Below are positions 16,399-24,864 of a DNA stretch of 36,166 nt, in pieces (position 1 is the stretch's first letter; each line of letters opens with the position of its first letter). The translations under genes and the position numbers were made by a program. The notes under the pieces are model-generated. The model searched no databases and was not told where the DNA came from. It was given only the letters and a program-made list of their open reading frames with translations. Source of the stretch: Kribbella antibiotica (GTDB lineage: Bacteria > Actinomycetota > Actinomycetes > Propionibacteriales > Kribbellaceae); NCBI RefSeq assembly GCF_004349055.1, contig NZ_SMKX01000083.1, positions 1-36,166 on the forward strand. The letters run 5' to 3'.

Positions 16399-16757
16399 AG
16401 CTGGTAGCTGACCTCGACGTCGTGGCCGTCGAGCTTCAGCTTGCCCTTGATGCCTTGGAGCTCACCGGTTCCTGAGCCCGGCACGAACTCGTAGTACAGG
16501 GTGGTTTCGTCGGTCATGGTGCCGAACTGCTGCAGTACGGCGGTGCCGGCGCGACCGTCGATCTCGCCTTGGAAGGTTTCCAGCGCGACGTAGCCGGCCC
16601 GCCCTGTTGACGGGTCACCGGCGGAGAGCATCAGGCCGGTGCTGGTGCCGGTCATACCGCCGGTCCAGTCCTTGGTGAAGTCGAAGCGACCGGTTGCCTC
16701 TAGCAACGGGTCGGCCGGCTTCAGGTCGATGGTGAAGGCTGCTGCGGTCTCGGGCAT
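16395..16757 (-). CDS. DUF3224 domain protein
   Basis: A 120-residue protein. The ending FVPGSGTGELQGIKGKLKLDGHDVEVSYQL and the central GRAGTAVLQQFGTM match the DUF3224 pattern, a beta-rich small-domain family of unknown function. The start ATG 16757 is chosen because the family begins near this point; a longer frame runs to 17063 across the oppositely oriented lipoprotein gene and is not credible. It overlaps the nuoN stop by four bases and is divergent from the lipoprotein gene. Confidence 0.8.
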   Translation of the reverse strand: MPETAAAFTIDLKPADPLLEATGRFDFTKDWTGGMTGTSTGLMLSAGDPSTGRAGYVALETFQGEIDGRAGTAVLQQFGTMTDETTLYYEFVPGSGTGELQGIKGKLKLDGHDVEVSYQL

Positions 16758-16860
16758 GGTCTGGAGACTAGCCGGGATGCGGAGGCGGCAGCTTGTAAGA
16801 ACGCGACAGGTTCCGGCCAACGGGCGTTGAGTGCCGGTGCGGGTCGTTAGTGTCGGTTGG

Positions 16861-17325
16861 GTGATCAGACGCGTACTCCTCGCCACGGTGCTGACCGCTG
16901 CGTTGGCGGCTTGTGGCAGCTCTGCCGACGAGCCGCAGGCCCAGCCGAGCGCGACTTTCGAGGTGCCCGGGGCGACGACACCGGTCACGCCGTCAGCGCT
17001 GCCACCCAGCAGCCCGCCGGCGTCGACTCCGGCGCCCTCGACGCCGGCGTTCCCGAGCGCCAAGGACGGGCAGAACTACAAGGCGTGCAACGACGGGAAC
17101 TGCGAAGTGCTGATCCGCAAGACCGCCGTCATCACCCTCAACGGTGAGAAGAACACCGCGACTGTGAAGGACGGCGGTGTCCGGCTCGCGAGCAAGACCG
17201 GCTACGTCAGCCTCGGCGGGCTGGGCGGAGCGGTCAGCTGGAGCAGCAACGGCCCGACCCACATGGCGACGCTGAAGGCAGCTGAGGGCGACACCGTCAT
17301 CATCGTGATCAAGACCCGGCGCTAG
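16861..17325 (+). CDS. Small lipoprotein of unknown function
   Basis: A 154-residue exported protein. The lipobox is LAAC, preceded by a short signal segment (IRRVLLATVLTAALAAC), giving a lipid-anchored protein. Residues about 20-65 are a Ser/Pro/Thr/Ala-rich linker. The remainder contains NYKACNDGNCEVLIRKTAV and a small beta-rich module with no family I recognise. Start GTG 16861 fits a normal signal peptide; GTG 16831 is an in-frame alternative. The 3' end overlaps the convergent acetyltransferase by 17 bases. Confidence 0.75.
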   Translation: MIRRVLLATVLTAALAACGSSADEPQAQPSATFEVPGATTPVTPSALPPSSPPASTPAPSTPAFPSAKDGQNYKACNDGNCEVLIRKTAVITLNGEKNTATVKDGGVRLASKTGYVSLGGLGGAVSWSSNGPTHMATLKAAEGDTVIIVIKTRR

Positions 17326-18157
17326 CCGCCAGGAAGTCCTCGTACTGCTGCCAGACCCGGCGCCACAGGGCGTCGCGCCGGGCGGTGTCGTACTGGGGGA
17401 GCGGCAGGAAGAACTCGTCGGCGAGGATCGCGAAGTAGTCCGCCGGCGTCTCGATGATGCTGCTGTCCACGTGGTCGCCGAACGTTTCGGTGCGACCCAC
17501 CGAACGCAGTACGACGATCGATTCGCGCTTGCGGCGGAAGACCGAGGCGGTCGCGCGGAAGCCGGACTTCGGATCGCCGGACAGCTCGAGGTGTTTCCCG
17601 GCGAAGTCGTCGAGGGTGGCCGGTGCGTCCTCGAAGTCCATCCCGAAGACGCCGAACCGCGGATCGTGGTCGAGCCGCCAGCCGGTCGTCTGCTCGGACC
17701 GGCGCAGCACCAGGTCGAACGGGTCCTGGTGAATGTCGCTGACCTCGAGCGGGACCGGGTGGATGAGCCCGTTGCCCAGGCCCGCGTCGACCAGCCACTC
17801 CCGCTCCGGATCCTCGACCAGCCCGCGCACAGTCAGTACGAGGTGGTTGGAATCCACCCCGGCCGGCCGATTCGGAGTCTGGACACCGCCGCGATGCATG
17901 GTGACGTCGTACCCGAGTTCGGTGAGCAGCAGCGCGAGAACACCGTTCAGCTGGAAGCAATAGCCGCCGGTCTCGTACGCGATGATCCGACGCGCGGTCT
18001 CCTCGACATCAAGCGCCGTACCGGGCTCTAGCTGGAACTGGACGGACTCGTAGGCGACTTGGTCGACATACGCCTCGTGCAGGCGATTCAACGCGTCCAG
18101 GTTGGGCTGTCCGTCGTGCTCGACCCCGATCCGGCGCAGAAGGGCTTCGGTATCCAC
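17309..18157 (-). CDS. Arylamine N-acetyltransferase
   Basis: A 282-residue enzyme that transfers acetyl from acetyl-CoA to arylamines or related substrates. The Cys-His-Asp triad is visible at C67 (YETGGYCFQLN), H105 (VDSNHLVL) and D124 (WLVDAGLGNG). The length is that of the family. GTG 18157 is chosen because it gives the usual family N-terminus; ATG and other codons upstream in the longer frame are alternatives. The gene is divergent from the beta-propeller gene. The natural substrate in this organism is unknown. Confidence 0.9.
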   Translation of the reverse strand: MDTEALLRRIGVEHDGQPNLDALNRLHEAYVDQVAYESVQFQLEPGTALDVEETARRIIAYETGGYCFQLNGVLALLLTELGYDVTMHRGGVQTPNRPAGVDSNHLVLTVRGLVEDPEREWLVDAGLGNGLIHPVPLEVSDIHQDPFDLVLRRSEQTTGWRLDHDPRFGVFGMDFEDAPATLDDFAGKHLELSGDPKSGFRATASVFRRKRESIVVLRSVGRTETFGDHVDSSIIETPADYFAILADEFFLPLPQYDTARRDALWRRVWQQYEDFLAASAGS

Positions 18158-18233
18158 AAGGCCGAGGCTATGCCAGGGACAGGGCATGGACACTGGAGTG
18201 CCGCAGCGGCGGTGACCTGGCAGGGTAGGGGGC

Positions 18234-19241
18234 ATGACCTCTGAGCAGATCTATGTCGGGAGCTACACCAGCCAGGACGGTGGCGGCGAGGGGATCGGCT
18301 TCGGCTCGCTGGACGGCCTTGCGGTGGCGGCGACGACCGCCGACCCGTCGTTCCTCGTCCGGTCCGCTGACGGGCGTTTCCTGTACGCGACCAACGAAGA
18401 AGAGACCGGTCGCGTCAGCGCGTTCGCGATCCAGGCCGATGGTGCGCTGGAGTTCCTGAACGACCAGCCGACCGAGGGCCTGCACCCGTGTCACCTCGGG
18501 ATCGACCCGTCGGGTCAGTACCTCCTGTCGGCCAACTACAGCTCTGGCTCGGTTGCGATCCACCCGATCGGCGCCGACGGCTCACTCGGTACGGCGACTC
18601 AGATCGTGCGGCGCGAGGGGACCGGCCCGAACGCGGATCGGCAGGAGGGTCCGCACGCGCACCAGGTCGTGTTCTTCGGCGCGTACGTGTTCGACGTGGA
18701 CCTGGGCACGGACACGGTCTACACATCCACGCTGACCCCGGCCGGCCAGCTGGAAGCTGTCGACCTGCTGCGCGTCCACCCCGGCGCCGGTCCCCGGCAC
18801 CTGGTATTCCACCCGGGTGGCGCGGCGGCGTACGTGATCAATGAACTCGACTCGACGCTCAGCGTCGCCAGCTACGACGACGGCAAGCTGTCGGTCGTCC
18901 AGACGCTGTCGACCCGCCCGGCTGACTCACCGGGGGAGAGCTACCCGGCCGAGCTGCTGATCTCCGCCGACGGCCGCTTCCTCTACGGCTCCAACCGGGG
19001 CGACGACACCATCGCCGTCTTCGCCGTGGCCGCGGACGGCTTCTCCGTCGAGCTCGTCCAGACCATCGACTCCGGCGGCAACTGGCCCCGGCACCTGGCC
19101 TTCAGCAACGACGGTGCGCTGCTCTACTCGGCCAACGAGCGCTCCGACACCATCGCCACCTTCACCATCGCCAACGGCCTCCTGGAGCAGGCCGGCGACC
19201 CGACCGCCTGGCCCAAGCCCGTCTGCATCCTCCCGGCCTAA
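18234..19241 (+). CDS. Lactonase-family seven-bladed beta-propeller (6-phosphogluconolactonase-like)
   Basis: A 335-residue propeller of the YbhE/lactonase group. Repeated blade motifs are visible: FLVRSADGRFLYATNEEE, CHLGIDPSGQYLLSANYSSG, RHLVFHPGGAAAYVINELDS, LLISADGRFLYGSNRGDD and RHLAFSNDGALLYSANERSD. The family hydrolyses 6-phosphogluconolactone or related lactones. Here it is not beside pentose-phosphate genes, so another lactone is possible. ATG 18234 follows AGGGTAGGGGGC. The long hairpin at 19248-19287 follows the stop. Confidence 0.85.
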   Translation: MTSEQIYVGSYTSQDGGGEGIGFGSLDGLAVAATTADPSFLVRSADGRFLYATNEEETGRVSAFAIQADGALEFLNDQPTEGLHPCHLGIDPSGQYLLSANYSSGSVAIHPIGADGSLGTATQIVRREGTGPNADRQEGPHAHQVVFFGAYVFDVDLGTDTVYTSTLTPAGQLEAVDLLRVHPGAGPRHLVFHPGGAAAYVINELDSTLSVASYDDGKLSVVQTLSTRPADSPGESYPAELLISADGRFLYGSNRGDDTIAVFAVAADGFSVELVQTIDSGGNWPRHLAFSNDGALLYSANERSDTIATFTIANGLLEQAGDPTAWPKPVCILPA

Positions 19242-19247
19242 CTAGCG

Positions 19248-19287
19248 AAGAGCCATGACACCGGGTCCTAGCGGTGCCATGGCTCTT
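19248..19287. terminator. Bidirectional hairpin terminator
   Basis: AAGAGCCATGACACCG (19248-19263) pairs with CGGTGCCATGGCTCTT (19272-19287) with one mismatch, around an 8-base loop. It lies between two convergent genes, seven bases after one stop and six bases before the other. Transcripts from both directions would form the hairpin. Confidence 0.8.
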
Positions 19288-19293
19288 ACAGCG

Positions 19294-19590
19294 TCAGACG
19301 AGCTTCTCGAAGAAGAACTCGTGCTTCAGGAACGACACGTCGTACTCGTGTCCCGGCTGCGGCGGCAGCAGCTGCGCAGCCTGGAACAGCCGCCAGCCAT
19401 CCTTCAGAGCATCCAGACCGGACTCGTACGGCGGTACGTCGCTGTCCCCGGTTGTCGGCGACGTCTCACCGGTCCCGTCGTAGTTCGACCACCCGACGAC
19501 TCGCGCGTCCAGTGCGGATGAGGCGAGGTACAGGACCAGTACCTGCTGGCGGACGGTCTGCTGGGCCGTCGTGACTGCTGGCGTGGTCAT
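19294..19590 (-). CDS. Hypothetical 98-residue protein coupled to the PhyH dioxygenase
   Basis: A small protein of 98 residues whose ATG (19590) overlaps the stop of the PhyH gene as ATGA, so translation is coupled. It contains GWSNYDGTGET, PPYESGLDALKDGWRLFQ and ends HEYDVSFLKHEFFFEKLV. It has no signal peptide or membrane helix. I do not recognise a family. Coupling to the dioxygenase suggests a partner or accessory role, which is inference. Confidence 0.7.
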   Translation of the reverse strand: MTTPAVTTAQQTVRQQVLVLYLASSALDARVVGWSNYDGTGETSPTTGDSDVPPYESGLDALKDGWRLFQAAQLLPPQPGHEYDVSFLKHEFFFEKLV

Positions 19591-20447
19591 GCGATCACCT
19601 TCTTGGCGTGGGGGTTGACGCTGCGCTGGGAGACCACGCGCTGCGGGCGGTTCGTCACCCGGGTGACCCAGTAGTCCGGGTCGTAGGTGTCATCACCGGT
19701 GATGGCCTGCCACAGCTTGACCCGGTTGTAGATCTCCAGCCGGCCTGTCGCGCCCTCGTACCAGGGGAACGTCTGGCCGAGCTCGTGCGCGACCTGGTCG
19801 TCGTACAGGTCCTCTAGGTTCCATAGCCGGACCTGACGCACGGTGGGGTTGAAGCGGATCTTGAACATGTACCTGTCGATCGCACTGTCGTTCTTGCGGC
19901 CGCCGTGCCAGATGCCGTGGTGCAGGAACTGGACGGTGCCGGCCGGGCAGACCAGTCTGGTCTGGCCGCGCAGGTTCTGGTAGCGGCCGGTGTCGGACTC
20001 GTTTGTACGACGCAGGTGGCTGCCCGGGATGCTGAGTGTGCCGCCCATCTCCAGCGTGACGTCCTGCGGGTAGTACATGAGCTGCACGTCGAACGCGTCC
20101 TCGCGTACGTCGATGATCGCGTCACCGTGCAGGTTCTGCGCCTCGCCCTCGTGCGCCCGGCGGATGTGTACGGCGTGGTGGTCGACCGTCGGCTCCGGGC
20201 CGACCAGGCTGTGGATCGCCCCGGCCACCTCAGGCAGCTGCACCAGCCGCTGCACGAATTCGCTGTCCACGAACGCCTCCGACAGCGGAGTGCCGTAGGG
20301 GACGCCGGGGATGCCGTTGTCGAGGACCTCGATCGCCTGCCGGTTCATCTCGTCGGGCACGACGGCGTCCATCCGGAGCGCCCCCGTCGCCACGAAATGC
20401 GCCATCTGAACCGAGCTGAGCAGGTTCTTCTGATGCGGATGGGGCAT
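19587..20447 (-). CDS. Phytanoyl-CoA dioxygenase (PhyH) family Fe(II)/2-oxoglutarate enzyme
   Basis: A 286-residue oxygenase. The iron-binding motif is visible as H107-x-D109 (NLHGDAIID), a distal His at H177 or H181 (FLHHGIWHGG), and R192 in DRYMFKIRF as the likely 2-oxoglutarate binder. The family hydroxylates diverse substrates, including secondary metabolites, so the substrate is open. The start ATG 20447 has GAGGGAGA upstream. The first gene of a two-gene operon with the 98-residue protein, it is divergent from an AraC regulator that may control it. Confidence 0.88.
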   Translation of the reverse strand: MPHPHQKNLLSSVQMAHFVATGALRMDAVVPDEMNRQAIEVLDNGIPGVPYGTPLSEAFVDSEFVQRLVQLPEVAGAIHSLVGPEPTVDHHAVHIRRAHEGEAQNLHGDAIIDVREDAFDVQLMYYPQDVTLEMGGTLSIPGSHLRRTNESDTGRYQNLRGQTRLVCPAGTVQFLHHGIWHGGRKNDSAIDRYMFKIRFNPTVRQVRLWNLEDLYDDQVAHELGQTFPWYEGATGRLEIYNRVKLWQAITGDDTYDPDYWVTRVTNRPQRVVSQRSVNPHAKKVIA

Positions 20448-20524
20448 GATTCTCCCTCTCGGGGTGGTGGTTGCTACTCCACAACGCTAAGTCGATTTAT
20501 CGTTCCTTCGCGTGGGTTGTGATC

Positions 20525-20536
20525 ACCACTGGTGGT
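20525..20536. promoter_or_regulatory. Short inverted repeat between the PhyH and AraC genes
   Basis: ACCAC and GTGGT flank a two-base centre (ACCACTGGTGGT) 11 bases upstream of the AraC start. Its location between divergent genes fits an operator for the AraC protein, but it is short. Confidence 0.35.
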
Positions 20537-20547
20537 AATTTTTCACC

Positions 20548-21312
20548 ATGATTGAGCTGCGCCTAGCCGCGCCGCCGGAGGTTGTCAACGTCGGCGCCGG
20601 AATCCACGGCACCCGATCGCTGCGCGACACCTTCCAGCTCCCCGACCTCTGGCAGCTCCACCTCTACGCCTACTCCTGCGACCTCACCGTGGCCGGTACG
20701 ACGTACGCCGTCGCGCCGGGGTATGTGTCGCTCACCCCAGCCGGTGCGCCGGTCCAGTTCGACTACCGCGGTCGCTCCGAACACCTCTACGCGCATTTCC
20801 GCCCGGCTGATGCGGGCGAGCCGTCGTACCTGCCCGTCGTACAGGACGCTGGTGAGCTGGCGCCGCAACTGACCGGGTTGCTGCGGTCAGCCACCGAGGC
20901 CTCGCCCTCCGGCTCCGCACGGGTCGCCGCCGAGGTCTGGACGGCCCTCTGGCGCATCGCGGACCTGGCTGCGGCCACACCTGAGGGAGACCCCCGCCAC
21001 CCCGCGGTAGCCGCAGCCACCGCCTATATCGAAGCTCACCTAGGCCGGCCGCTGAGCGTTGCCGGGGTGGCCCGGGAGGTCGGCCTCTCCCACAACCACC
21101 TAACCCGCCTCTTCCAAGCCGAAACCGGCTCCACGGTGATCGGGTATTTGCGGCGGCGCCGAATGACCCGAGCCCGTCACCTGCTGGTCTCCTCGACCCT
21201 CTCCATCCCCGCGGTCGCAGCCTCCGTAGGCATCCCCGACCTCCAGGCCTTCAACAAGACCTGCCACCGCGAACTGGGAGCGTCGCCGCGCTCCATCCGC
21301 GCCGACGCCTAG
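20548..21312 (+). CDS. AraC-family transcriptional regulator
   Basis: A 254-residue regulator. The N-terminal half looks like a cupin-type sensor (AVAPGYVSLTPAGAPVQFDYRGRSEHLYAHF). The C-terminal 100 residues are an AraC DNA-binding domain with helix 1 LSVAGVAREVGLSHNHLTRLFQAETG and second-unit signature IPAVAASVGIPDLQAFNKTCHRELGASPRSIR. It is divergent from the PhyH operon, the usual arrangement for an activator of its neighbour. The inducer may be related to the PhyH substrate, which is inference. The C-terminus is convergent with the TetR gene, three bases apart. Confidence 0.85.
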   Translation: MIELRLAAPPEVVNVGAGIHGTRSLRDTFQLPDLWQLHLYAYSCDLTVAGTTYAVAPGYVSLTPAGAPVQFDYRGRSEHLYAHFRPADAGEPSYLPVVQDAGELAPQLTGLLRSATEASPSGSARVAAEVWTALWRIADLAAATPEGDPRHPAVAAATAYIEAHLGRPLSVAGVAREVGLSHNHLTRLFQAETGSTVIGYLRRRRMTRARHLLVSSTLSIPAVAASVGIPDLQAFNKTCHRELGASPRSIRADA

Positions 21313-21315
21313 CGG

Positions 21316-21903
21316 TCATCGGCGGAGCAGAACGCGAACCTGGTCCTCGATCTCCCGGACGACCTCGTCGACCGGGCGGGCGGAGTTGATCGTTGCGGCC
21401 ATGCTGACGAACATGATCGCGGAGACGATGTGCGCGAGCGTCGCGGCGCCAGCGCTGATCTCCGCGTCCCGGCGCAGCACCTCGGCGATCGCCTCCTCGG
21501 TCTGCACGGTGAGAACGAGCGCGTCCCGGTGGTGTGGTTCCTCGGGGTCGCCGAAGACGATCTCCCGCAGGTAGGTCCGCCCGTTGTCGACCTGTTTGCG
21601 GTTGCACTGCACGACCTGGCGGACGATCGCCATCACCGCCTCCAGTACGTCGGAGCTGCGCGCGGCAGCCGACGTACCGACGGCGAGAGCTTCGGCGTAC
21701 ATGGAGTTCTGTACGAGCAGCAGAAGCTCGCCCTTGGACTTGGCGTAGAGGAAGAGCGTGCCCGCGCCGATGTCGGCCTTCTCGGCGATCTCCTGCGTGG
21801 TGACCTCGTCGACGCCGCGCTCCGCGAAGAGCTCTCGGGCAGCGGCGGTGATGCGGTCGAGCTTCTCCTGCTTGTTCCGCTCGCGCCGTCCGGTGGGTGG
21901 CAT
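21316..21903 (-). CDS. TetR-family transcriptional regulator
   Basis: A 195-residue repressor. The N-terminal helix-turn-helix is visible: AARELFAERGVDEVTTQEIAEKADIGAGTLFLYAKSKGELL. The C-terminal part is the ligand-binding helical domain. It is the third and last gene of the dehydrogenase-hydrolase-TetR run, 19 bases after the hydrolase stop. The double operator upstream of the first gene is the obvious binding site, which would make the operon autoregulated. The ligand is probably a substrate of the two enzymes; this is inference. Confidence 0.88.
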   Translation of the reverse strand: MPPTGRRERNKQEKLDRITAAARELFAERGVDEVTTQEIAEKADIGAGTLFLYAKSKGELLLLVQNSMYAEALAVGTSAAARSSDVLEAVMAIVRQVVQCNRKQVDNGRTYLREIVFGDPEEPHHRDALVLTVQTEEAIAEVLRRDAEISAGAATLAHIVSAIMFVSMAATINSARPVDEVVREIEDQVRVLLRR

Positions 21904-21922
21904 GATTGCCGTCCTTTTGTGC

Positions 21923-22759
21923 TTACAGGCTGAGGAACTCCACGGCGACCGGGGCGAACTTGTCGTGGAACTGGAAGATGCCGCCGTGCCCGGAATCAGG
22001 GTAGATGACCAGCTCCGAGCCTTTGATGCGGCGGTGCAGATCCTCGGACAGGACCGAGGGCACCATCCGGTCGTTGTCGCCGTTGGCGATCAACGTCGGC
22101 TGGGTGAGCGTCGACAGGTCGGCCGGCGCTGAGCGGCCCCACTTCTTGATCGCCTTCAACTGCGTCTGGAACGCCCGCAGCGCGACCGCCTGGTCGCGGT
22201 CCGCGGTGCGCTCCTGGAGTCGCTGCACGAAGGCGCGGGCGGCCGGCTTACCGGTCGCATTGCGGTTGAAGAACAGGAACTCCTTGGGATCCGAGCGGGT
22301 CAACGTCGCCCGCAGGATGTCGTAGTACGTCGTACCGGCGACCTTGTCCATGTCCTTCCCGCCAGCCGGCCCGGTGCCGGTGAGGACGAGCTTGCGGACG
22401 AGGCTCGGGTGCTTGGCCACGAGGGCCTGGGCGACCATGCCGCCGAGGGAGAAGGAGAAGACGTCGATCGTGTCGTACCCGAGCGCCGTGACGAACGCGT
22501 AGGCATCGTCGGCCATCGCCTCCACGCTGTCCGGCACCGTGCCGCTCGACGCCCCGACACCGCGCTGGTCGAAGGCGATGACGTGGCGTCCGTTCGCGAT
22601 CGGGTCGACGATGCGTGGGTCCCAGTTGTCCAGATTCGCGGCCAGGTGGACGAAGAAGACGACGGGGATGCCGCCCTTCGGTCCGAGCTCGCGATAGGCA
22701 AAGGTGACGCCCCCGACGTCGACCGTCTGGGTAGGTGCGTCCTTGTACGTCGTACTCAT
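21923..22759 (-). CDS. Alpha/beta-hydrolase fold enzyme
   Basis: A 278-residue hydrolase. The nucleophile elbow is FSFSLGGM (second Ser), the acid is in NGDNDRM, and the catalytic His in DSGHGG. The oxyanion region follows the first strand (VVFFVHLAANLDNWD). The start ATG 22759 overlaps the dehydrogenase stop as ATGA, so the two proteins are translationally coupled. The pair could act in sequence on one substrate, for instance a dehydrogenation and an ester or C-C hydrolysis. This is inference. Confidence 0.87.
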   Translation of the reverse strand: MSTTYKDAPTQTVDVGGVTFAYRELGPKGGIPVVFFVHLAANLDNWDPRIVDPIANGRHVIAFDQRGVGASSGTVPDSVEAMADDAYAFVTALGYDTIDVFSFSLGGMVAQALVAKHPSLVRKLVLTGTGPAGGKDMDKVAGTTYYDILRATLTRSDPKEFLFFNRNATGKPAARAFVQRLQERTADRDQAVALRAFQTQLKAIKKWGRSAPADLSTLTQPTLIANGDNDRMVPSVLSEDLHRRIKGSELVIYPDSGHGGIFQFHDKFAPVAVEFLSL

Positions 22760-23769
22760 GCTGATTCTCCTGTTTGGTGGGATGTGGTGATCACGGTTTT
22801 GCCGGGCCCGCCTTTGCCGAGCGACTGCAGCGCCTGCACGGTCTGGTCGAAGCCGAAGACGCGCGCGACCACCGGGCGCAGTACGCCGTCGTCGACGAGC
22901 GCGGCGATCTGGCGAAGCTGATCACCGCTGGCCCGCATGAAGAGGAACTCGTAGCTCACGCCGAGGTGCCGCGCTTGCCTGCGAATTTTGTTGCTGAGGG
23001 CACCCATCGCCAACCGGAGCGCGGGATTCGCGCCGAGCTCGCGACCGAACGCCGGGTCGGGTGGCCCCGCAATCCCGATCGCCTTGCCGCCAGGACGCAG
23101 TACACGCAGTGATTTCTTCAAGTTCGCACCGCCGAGACTGTCCAGTACGACGTCGTACCCGTCGAGGAGTTCTTCGAAGTCCTGCTCGCGATAGTCGATG
23201 AGGTGATCCGCCCCGAGCTTCCGCACGAGGTCGGCGTTCCCCGCGCTGACCGTGGTAGCCACCGTGGCGCCCAGGTGCTTGGCGAGCTGGATCGCGATCG
23301 TCCCGACTCCGCCCGCCCCGGCATGGACGAGAACCCGCTGCCCCGGCTGGACGTCGGCCCGCTCGACCAGTGCCTGCCAGGCGGTCAAAGCCACCAGTGG
23401 CAGCGACGCCGCTTCCTCGAAACCGAGCGACACCGGCTTGAGCGCAAGGTCGTCTTCGGCGATCGCGATCCGCTCCGCGAACGTTCCGATCCGGTCCTTG
23501 CTCGGCCGCGCATAAACCTCGTCACCGACCGCGAAGGTGTGAACTTTTGATCCCTTAGCGACCACCGTGCCGGCAACGTCGTTGCCGAGGATCAGCGGCA
23601 GCTCGTACCGAAGGATCTGCCGGAACTCACCCGCCCGGATCTTCTCGTCCAGCGCGTTCACCCCGGCCGCCCGCACCTCCACCAGCACGTCGCCGTCCCC
23701 GACCACCGGCTCGGCAACCACCGCCTCCCGCACAGGGGCCCGGTACCTCTCGACCACGAACGCGCGCAT
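22756..23769 (-). CDS. NADP-dependent MDR oxidoreductase (quinone oxidoreductase type)
   Basis: A 337-residue enzyme of the zinc-free medium-chain dehydrogenase family. The GroES-like part shows AGVNALDEKIRAGEF and LILGNDVAGTVVAKG. The nucleotide-binding loop is HAGAGGVGTIAIQLAKHLGA. No catalytic zinc ligands are apparent, as in quinone oxidoreductases and enoyl reductases. It starts at ATG 23769 and is the first gene of the three-gene operon. The two TGAGT/ACTCA operators just upstream should control it. The natural substrate is unknown. Confidence 0.88.
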   Translation of the reverse strand: MRAFVVERYRAPVREAVVAEPVVGDGDVLVEVRAAGVNALDEKIRAGEFRQILRYELPLILGNDVAGTVVAKGSKVHTFAVGDEVYARPSKDRIGTFAERIAIAEDDLALKPVSLGFEEAASLPLVALTAWQALVERADVQPGQRVLVHAGAGGVGTIAIQLAKHLGATVATTVSAGNADLVRKLGADHLIDYREQDFEELLDGYDVVLDSLGGANLKKSLRVLRPGGKAIGIAGPPDPAFGRELGANPALRLAMGALSNKIRRQARHLGVSYEFLFMRASGDQLRQIAALVDDGVLRPVVARVFGFDQTVQALQSLGKGGPGKTVITTSHQTGESA

Positions 23770-23784
23770 GACATCTTCCTCCGA

Positions 23785-23814
23785 CTGAGTGAACTCAATA
23801 ATGAGTGTACTCAG
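23785..23814. promoter_or_regulatory. Paired TetR-type operators
   Basis: Two copies of TGAGT-NN-ACTCA are present, TGAGTGAACTCA (23786-23797) and TGAGTGTACTCA (23802-23813), with centres 16 bp apart. The whole 30 bp is also a near-palindrome with outer arms CTGAGT and ACTCAG. They lie 17-45 bases upstream of the MDR start, and the operon encodes its own TetR protein. Confidence 0.75.
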
Positions 23815-23862
23815 ATTTCTCGATAAGAAAAGACGCGCGGCAGTTCTAGGAGGAACTGACGT

Positions 23863-24810
23863 TCAGCTTGGCTGGATCGTCAACGCGGCCAGGCCCTCGC
23901 TGAGGATGCCTCGGGCGATGCTGAGGCAGTCCTCACGGTCCGGCCCTGTGAGGGCCTGGTGTGACCACAGGACGACGTCCTCGCGCGCCCGCACATGCCG
24001 GTAGTAGCGGACGGCGTCATGGTCGATCGCATGCGGCCCGTAGCCGGTCAGGAACGACTCCACCTGCGCAGGGGTCGTCGTACCGACGTCTCCCATCCCG
24101 CCCAGCATGAACATCAGGTCCTGCTCGCGCGGCGCCAGGATCACGTCGTCCCAGTCGATCAACTGCAGCCCGTCCGCGCCGACCAGCACATTGCCGAGAT
24201 GTGGATCGCCATGGCAAACCACTCGCGGACCCTCAGGCGCCGGCGGGTCGCCAGCCAGTAGTACGTCGATTGTGTCGGCGTACTCACGCCATAGCTCCGC
24301 CACCGCGGCCTCGACGTCGTCTGAGGGCGTCCACGCCCGCACCTCCGCCGCCAGCCCGGGCACTCGGGCATCCACCGGACTATGCCTCGGCAGCGCCTCC
24401 CGCAGTCGCGCAGGCGGTTCCGCGTCATGCACGCGCCGCAGCAGCGCGCCGTACTGGTGCCACTGCTCCACCGTCAGCCCAACCTCGGCCGCCCGCGCCC
24501 CATCGATCCACGGCGCCACAGTCAGCCGCTTCTTCTTCCCATGGAAGGTCCACAGCCCACCCTCGACCGTCCGAACAACCTCCGGTACGCCGGGCAGTCC
24601 GCAATCACCCAGGTACGCCGCCACCTGGTGGCCGGTGTTGCTCCCGGCCCCACTCCATTTCACCGCGTACGCATTCGTCGCCGTACGGGCCTTCCAGACC
24701 TGCGCAGCCAGGTCCGCCCCGAACCCGACGGGTGAGAGTTCCACCACATCCAGCCCGAAGTCGTCGTACAGCCAGCGCCGCAGCAACGTGTCACCCACGC
24801 CGCCCAGCAT
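23863..24810 (-). CDS. Aminoglycoside phosphotransferase-like (APH fold) kinase
   Basis: A 315-residue protein with the APH/choline-kinase fold. The catalytic loop is visible as VVCHGDPHLGNVLVG (Brenner-type HGDPHxxN) and the metal-binding stretch as LQLIDWDDVILAPREQDL. An N-lobe is present with an AVKWSG lysine strand. The family phosphorylates antibiotics, sugars or other alcohols; the substrate here is unknown, and resistance is not implied. It is immediately downstream of YajQ on the same strand, about 55 bases away. Confidence 0.85.
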   Translation of the reverse strand: MLGGVGDTLLRRWLYDDFGLDVVELSPVGFGADLAAQVWKARTATNAYAVKWSGAGSNTGHQVAAYLGDCGLPGVPEVVRTVEGGLWTFHGKKKRLTVAPWIDGARAAEVGLTVEQWHQYGALLRRVHDAEPPARLREALPRHSPVDARVPGLAAEVRAWTPSDDVEAAVAELWREYADTIDVLLAGDPPAPEGPRVVCHGDPHLGNVLVGADGLQLIDWDDVILAPREQDLMFMLGGMGDVGTTTPAQVESFLTGYGPHAIDHDAVRYYRHVRAREDVVLWSHQALTGPDREDCLSIARGILSEGLAALTIQPS

Positions 24811-24864
24811 GCCTGCCGCAAGGGCCCGCGGCGACCCGATATCCGGGTCGCCGTCCGGCCTGCG

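Noticed and set aside
23863..24810. An antibiotic resistance determinant
   Set aside because: The APH-fold motif alone does not show aminoglycoside activity, and many actinomycete members act on other substrates.
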